NCBI GenBank assembly: GCA_900548535.1
Contig: URLG01000019.1
Location: 1 to 42,472 of the forward strand
DNA from: Candidatus Segatella intestinihominis
Lineage (GTDB): Bacteria > Bacteroidota > Bacteroidia > Bacteroidales > Bacteroidaceae
Length of the DNA: 42,472 nt
Direction of reading: 5' to 3'
The notes beneath the pieces were generated by a model. The model ran no database searches, was not told where the DNA came from, and was given only the letters and a program-made list of their open reading frames with translations. The position numbers were made by a program, and so were the translations under genes. Positions 40,982 through 42,472 of this stretch are shown in pieces (within the stretch, counting starts at the first letter, position 1; every line of letters begins with the position of its first letter).

Positions 40982-42334
40982 ATGAAAAGAAGATATGTTT
41001 TGTTCTTGGCTTTAGCACTTTTGTGTACTACGGTAGATGGTTTTGCCCAAGGTAAGCGCACGGCTCGTAAGCGCCCTGCCGCTAAGAAAACTGTAGTGAA
41101 GGAGACCCGGCCAGAAGCTGAGGTTAAGGAAGCTGTGGCTGAGAAGAAGGAAGAAAGCAAGGCTGTTACCTTGCCTGCCCAGGGCGCTGCTCCTGTGGTA
41201 GTGGATACAGTGGTGGTTCCAGCCCCTATACCTCAGGACCGTGTGGACACCATCTATTATAACAAGAACTGGAAGGTAACCACCAACAAGGCTTTCGCCA
41301 ACTATTATCGCTTGGCTCTCTATCCAGTGAACCCAGCCATGCAGAAGGAGTTTAAGACCTACTATATCACTGGCGAATTGCAGGCAGAGGGTAGCTTCTT
41401 GGAGCTGGACAAGAGCGATGATGCTAATAGCCGCTTCACCGATCAGTACGTATCTTACTTCAAGGACGGACAGGTAGAGGAGAACAAGACCTATCGTGAT
41501 GGTCGCCTGAATGGCGAATACACCATCTATTATAATAATGGTATCATCAACAAGCACTTCACCATGCGTAATGGTATGCGTGATGGTCTCTATTCCGCCT
41601 TTACGGAGGATGGCAAGGTATGTACACTCACCCCATACAAGGCTAATGAGCCAGAGGGCTTCTACGTAGTGGTAGATGCTGATGGTAACTACTCTAAGTA
41701 TTCCATCATCGACAACAAGCCTATCATGGAGACTCCTACGCCAGAGGAGGTGCAGTCGGAGTATAAGAACGGTGTGGCTTGGTCATACTATAACAAGAAT
41801 GGGCTCATCGTGGGCGCTTGTAACTCCATCACCAATGCCGTGGGCGACTATCGTGAGGTGGGTCTCTATGTGGTCAATAAGAGTATGGTCAATGTAGACC
41901 TCGATCCTCGCCAAGTACAGGTATATTCCGTGAAGGGCGAGAAGATGAAGGGCTACCAGATGGTAGGCGTGGAAGAGTATAACGACAAGATCCGTAAGTT
42001 CCAGAAGAAGAACAACTATGCCGTAACCAATATCCGTGAGACAGAGGTTAACTCCAACTTGGGTGCCCAGTTTAATGCTGGCAATTCCAATACCGTAAAG
42101 GAATTCCAGAAGCGCATCTGCCGTATGCGTGAGTTGGACGAGAGCACCCGTATGCAGTCTACCGACAAGCAGCCTCTCGACCTCGGTTATTTGGAGCGTA
42201 CCACCATCCACCCAGGAGAGGCAGTAACAGGTTATCTTTACACATCAGATAAGAAGGCAGCCGACCTCTATATTAGGGTAAGAATCAATGGTATCGAATA
42301 TCTTTTCAACTGGAAAGAGGGAAAAAGACGATAA
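40982..42334 (+). CDS. Exported MORN-repeat protein
   Basis: A 450-residue exported protein. Signal peptide is MKRRYVLFLALALLCTTVDGFAQ. Residues about 25-60 are a Lys/Arg/Ala/Glu-rich disordered stretch (TARKRPAAKKTVVKE). Residues about 115-240 carry MORN_2/YwqK-like repeats (FKDGQVEENKTYRDGRLNGEYTIYYNNG, then MRNGMRDGLYSAFTEDGK). The C-terminal half (about 275-450) is a beta-rich domain I do not recognise, ending YIRVRINGIEYLFNWKEGK. MORN-type repeats bind lipids or form scaffolds, but bacterial members are poorly understood. It has its own promoter and terminator and no clear functional link to the neighbouring CAZyme genes. Confidence 0.72.
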   Translation: MKRRYVLFLALALLCTTVDGFAQGKRTARKRPAAKKTVVKETRPEAEVKEAVAEKKEESKAVTLPAQGAAPVVVDTVVVPAPIPQDRVDTIYYNKNWKVTTNKAFANYYRLALYPVNPAMQKEFKTYYITGELQAEGSFLELDKSDDANSRFTDQYVSYFKDGQVEENKTYRDGRLNGEYTIYYNNGIINKHFTMRNGMRDGLYSAFTEDGKVCTLTPYKANEPEGFYVVVDADGNYSKYSIIDNKPIMETPTPEEVQSEYKNGVAWSYYNKNGLIVGACNSITNAVGDYREVGLYVVNKSMVNVDLDPRQVQVYSVKGEKMKGYQMVGVEEYNDKIRKFQKKNNYAVTNIRETEVNSNLGAQFNAGNSNTVKEFQKRICRMRELDESTRMQSTDKQPLDLGYLERTTIHPGEAVTGYLYTSDKKAADLYIRVRINGIEYLFNWKEGKRR

Positions 42335-42346
42335 AAAACATAAAAA

Positions 42347-42379
42347 AACAGCAATTTGTTAGCAAATTGCTGTTTTTTT
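42347..42379 (+). terminator. Terminator after MORN-repeat gene
   Basis: AACAGCAATTTG (42347-42358) pairs perfectly with CAAATTGCTGTT (42363-42374), followed by T's. Confidence 0.93.
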
Positions 42380-42381
42380 AT

Positions 42382-42389
42382 TACCTTTG
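42382..42389 (+). promoter_or_regulatory. -7 element for probable glutamine synthetase gene
   Basis: TACCTTTG lies just behind the terminator T-run, 32 bp before the ATG at 42422. Confidence 0.55.
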
Positions 42390-42421
42390 CACTCGCAAAC
42401 TTAAAATAAATAGATAAAAGA

Positions 42422-42472
42422 ATGGCTAATTTGAGATTTGAGGTTGTAGCCGAGGCCTTTAAGAAAAGACCT
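42422..42472 (+). CDS. Probable type III glutamine synthetase, first 17 codons only
   Basis: The window ends 17 codons into this gene: MANLRFEVVAEAFKKRP. The pattern (LRF.VV..AF..(K/R)P) resembles the start of Bacteroidales type III glutamine synthetase (GlnN family), which makes glutamine from glutamate, ammonia and ATP in a dodecamer. The evidence is short and rests on my memory of the family, so the call is tentative. A good -7 element precedes it. Confidence 0.45.
   Translation, partial: MANLRFEVVAEAFKKRP

Overview
The window looks like a chromosome segment of a gut or oral Bacteroidales bacterium, most likely Prevotella/Segatella (P. copri-like). The grounds are Bacteroidetes promoters (TTTG-N19/20-TAnnTTTG) before many genes, weak Shine-Dalgarno sites, many fimbrillin/BspA-type lipoproteins, a hybrid two-component system and glycan-degrading enzymes. 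No tRNA, rRNA, insertion sequence, CRISPR array or phage structural gene was seen.

Layout. (1) 109-9373, minus strand: an operon-like run of six cell-surface genes: two fimbrillin-like lipoproteins, a large fimbrillin/LRR/BACON/M64-peptidase chimera, an NTF2-like protein, a possible beta-barrel protein and a Fn3/LRR lipoprotein. Short tandem repeats with 7- or 11-bp period sit at several gene ends and even inside genes. (2) 9563-15071: PfkB kinase, YidE/AspT-type transporter, long RluA-type pseudouridine synthase and DMT transporter. (3) 15068-23003: a hybrid two-component sensor, then a CE1-type esterase and a GH3 glycosidase. A leftover 3' end of a second esterase lies in the leader of this pair. 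(4) 23068-26102: a compact 3.0-kb module with a Cys-rich DUF6078-like gene and a VirE-type primase/helicase-like gene, bracketed by two long mirrored arms and carrying a strictly 22-bp-phased array of GAAAC/GTTTC palindromes. (5) 26224-29884, minus strand: FecE-like ATPase, RidA, threonine dehydratase and a HAD phosphatase. (6) 30091-40784: GH97, GH127, a PP2C-like protein, GH2 and GH51. (7) 40982-42472: a MORN-repeat protein and the first codons of a probable type III glutamine synthetase.

How the genes fit together. The esterase, GH3, GH97, GH127, GH2 and GH51 enzymes together suit removal of acyl, galactosyl and arabinosyl decorations from plant hemicellulose or pectin/arabinogalactan side chains. 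No SusC/SusD pair is present here, so import must be encoded elsewhere. IlvA and RidA are a known functional pair: RidA clears the reactive enamine/imine that IlvA releases.

The most unusual part is the 23068-26102 module. Its mirrored arms each hold a 36-bp palindrome plus GTGATAGCA repeats, and its internal array resembles iterons. It looks like a replication- or mobility-related element that I cannot match to a named class.
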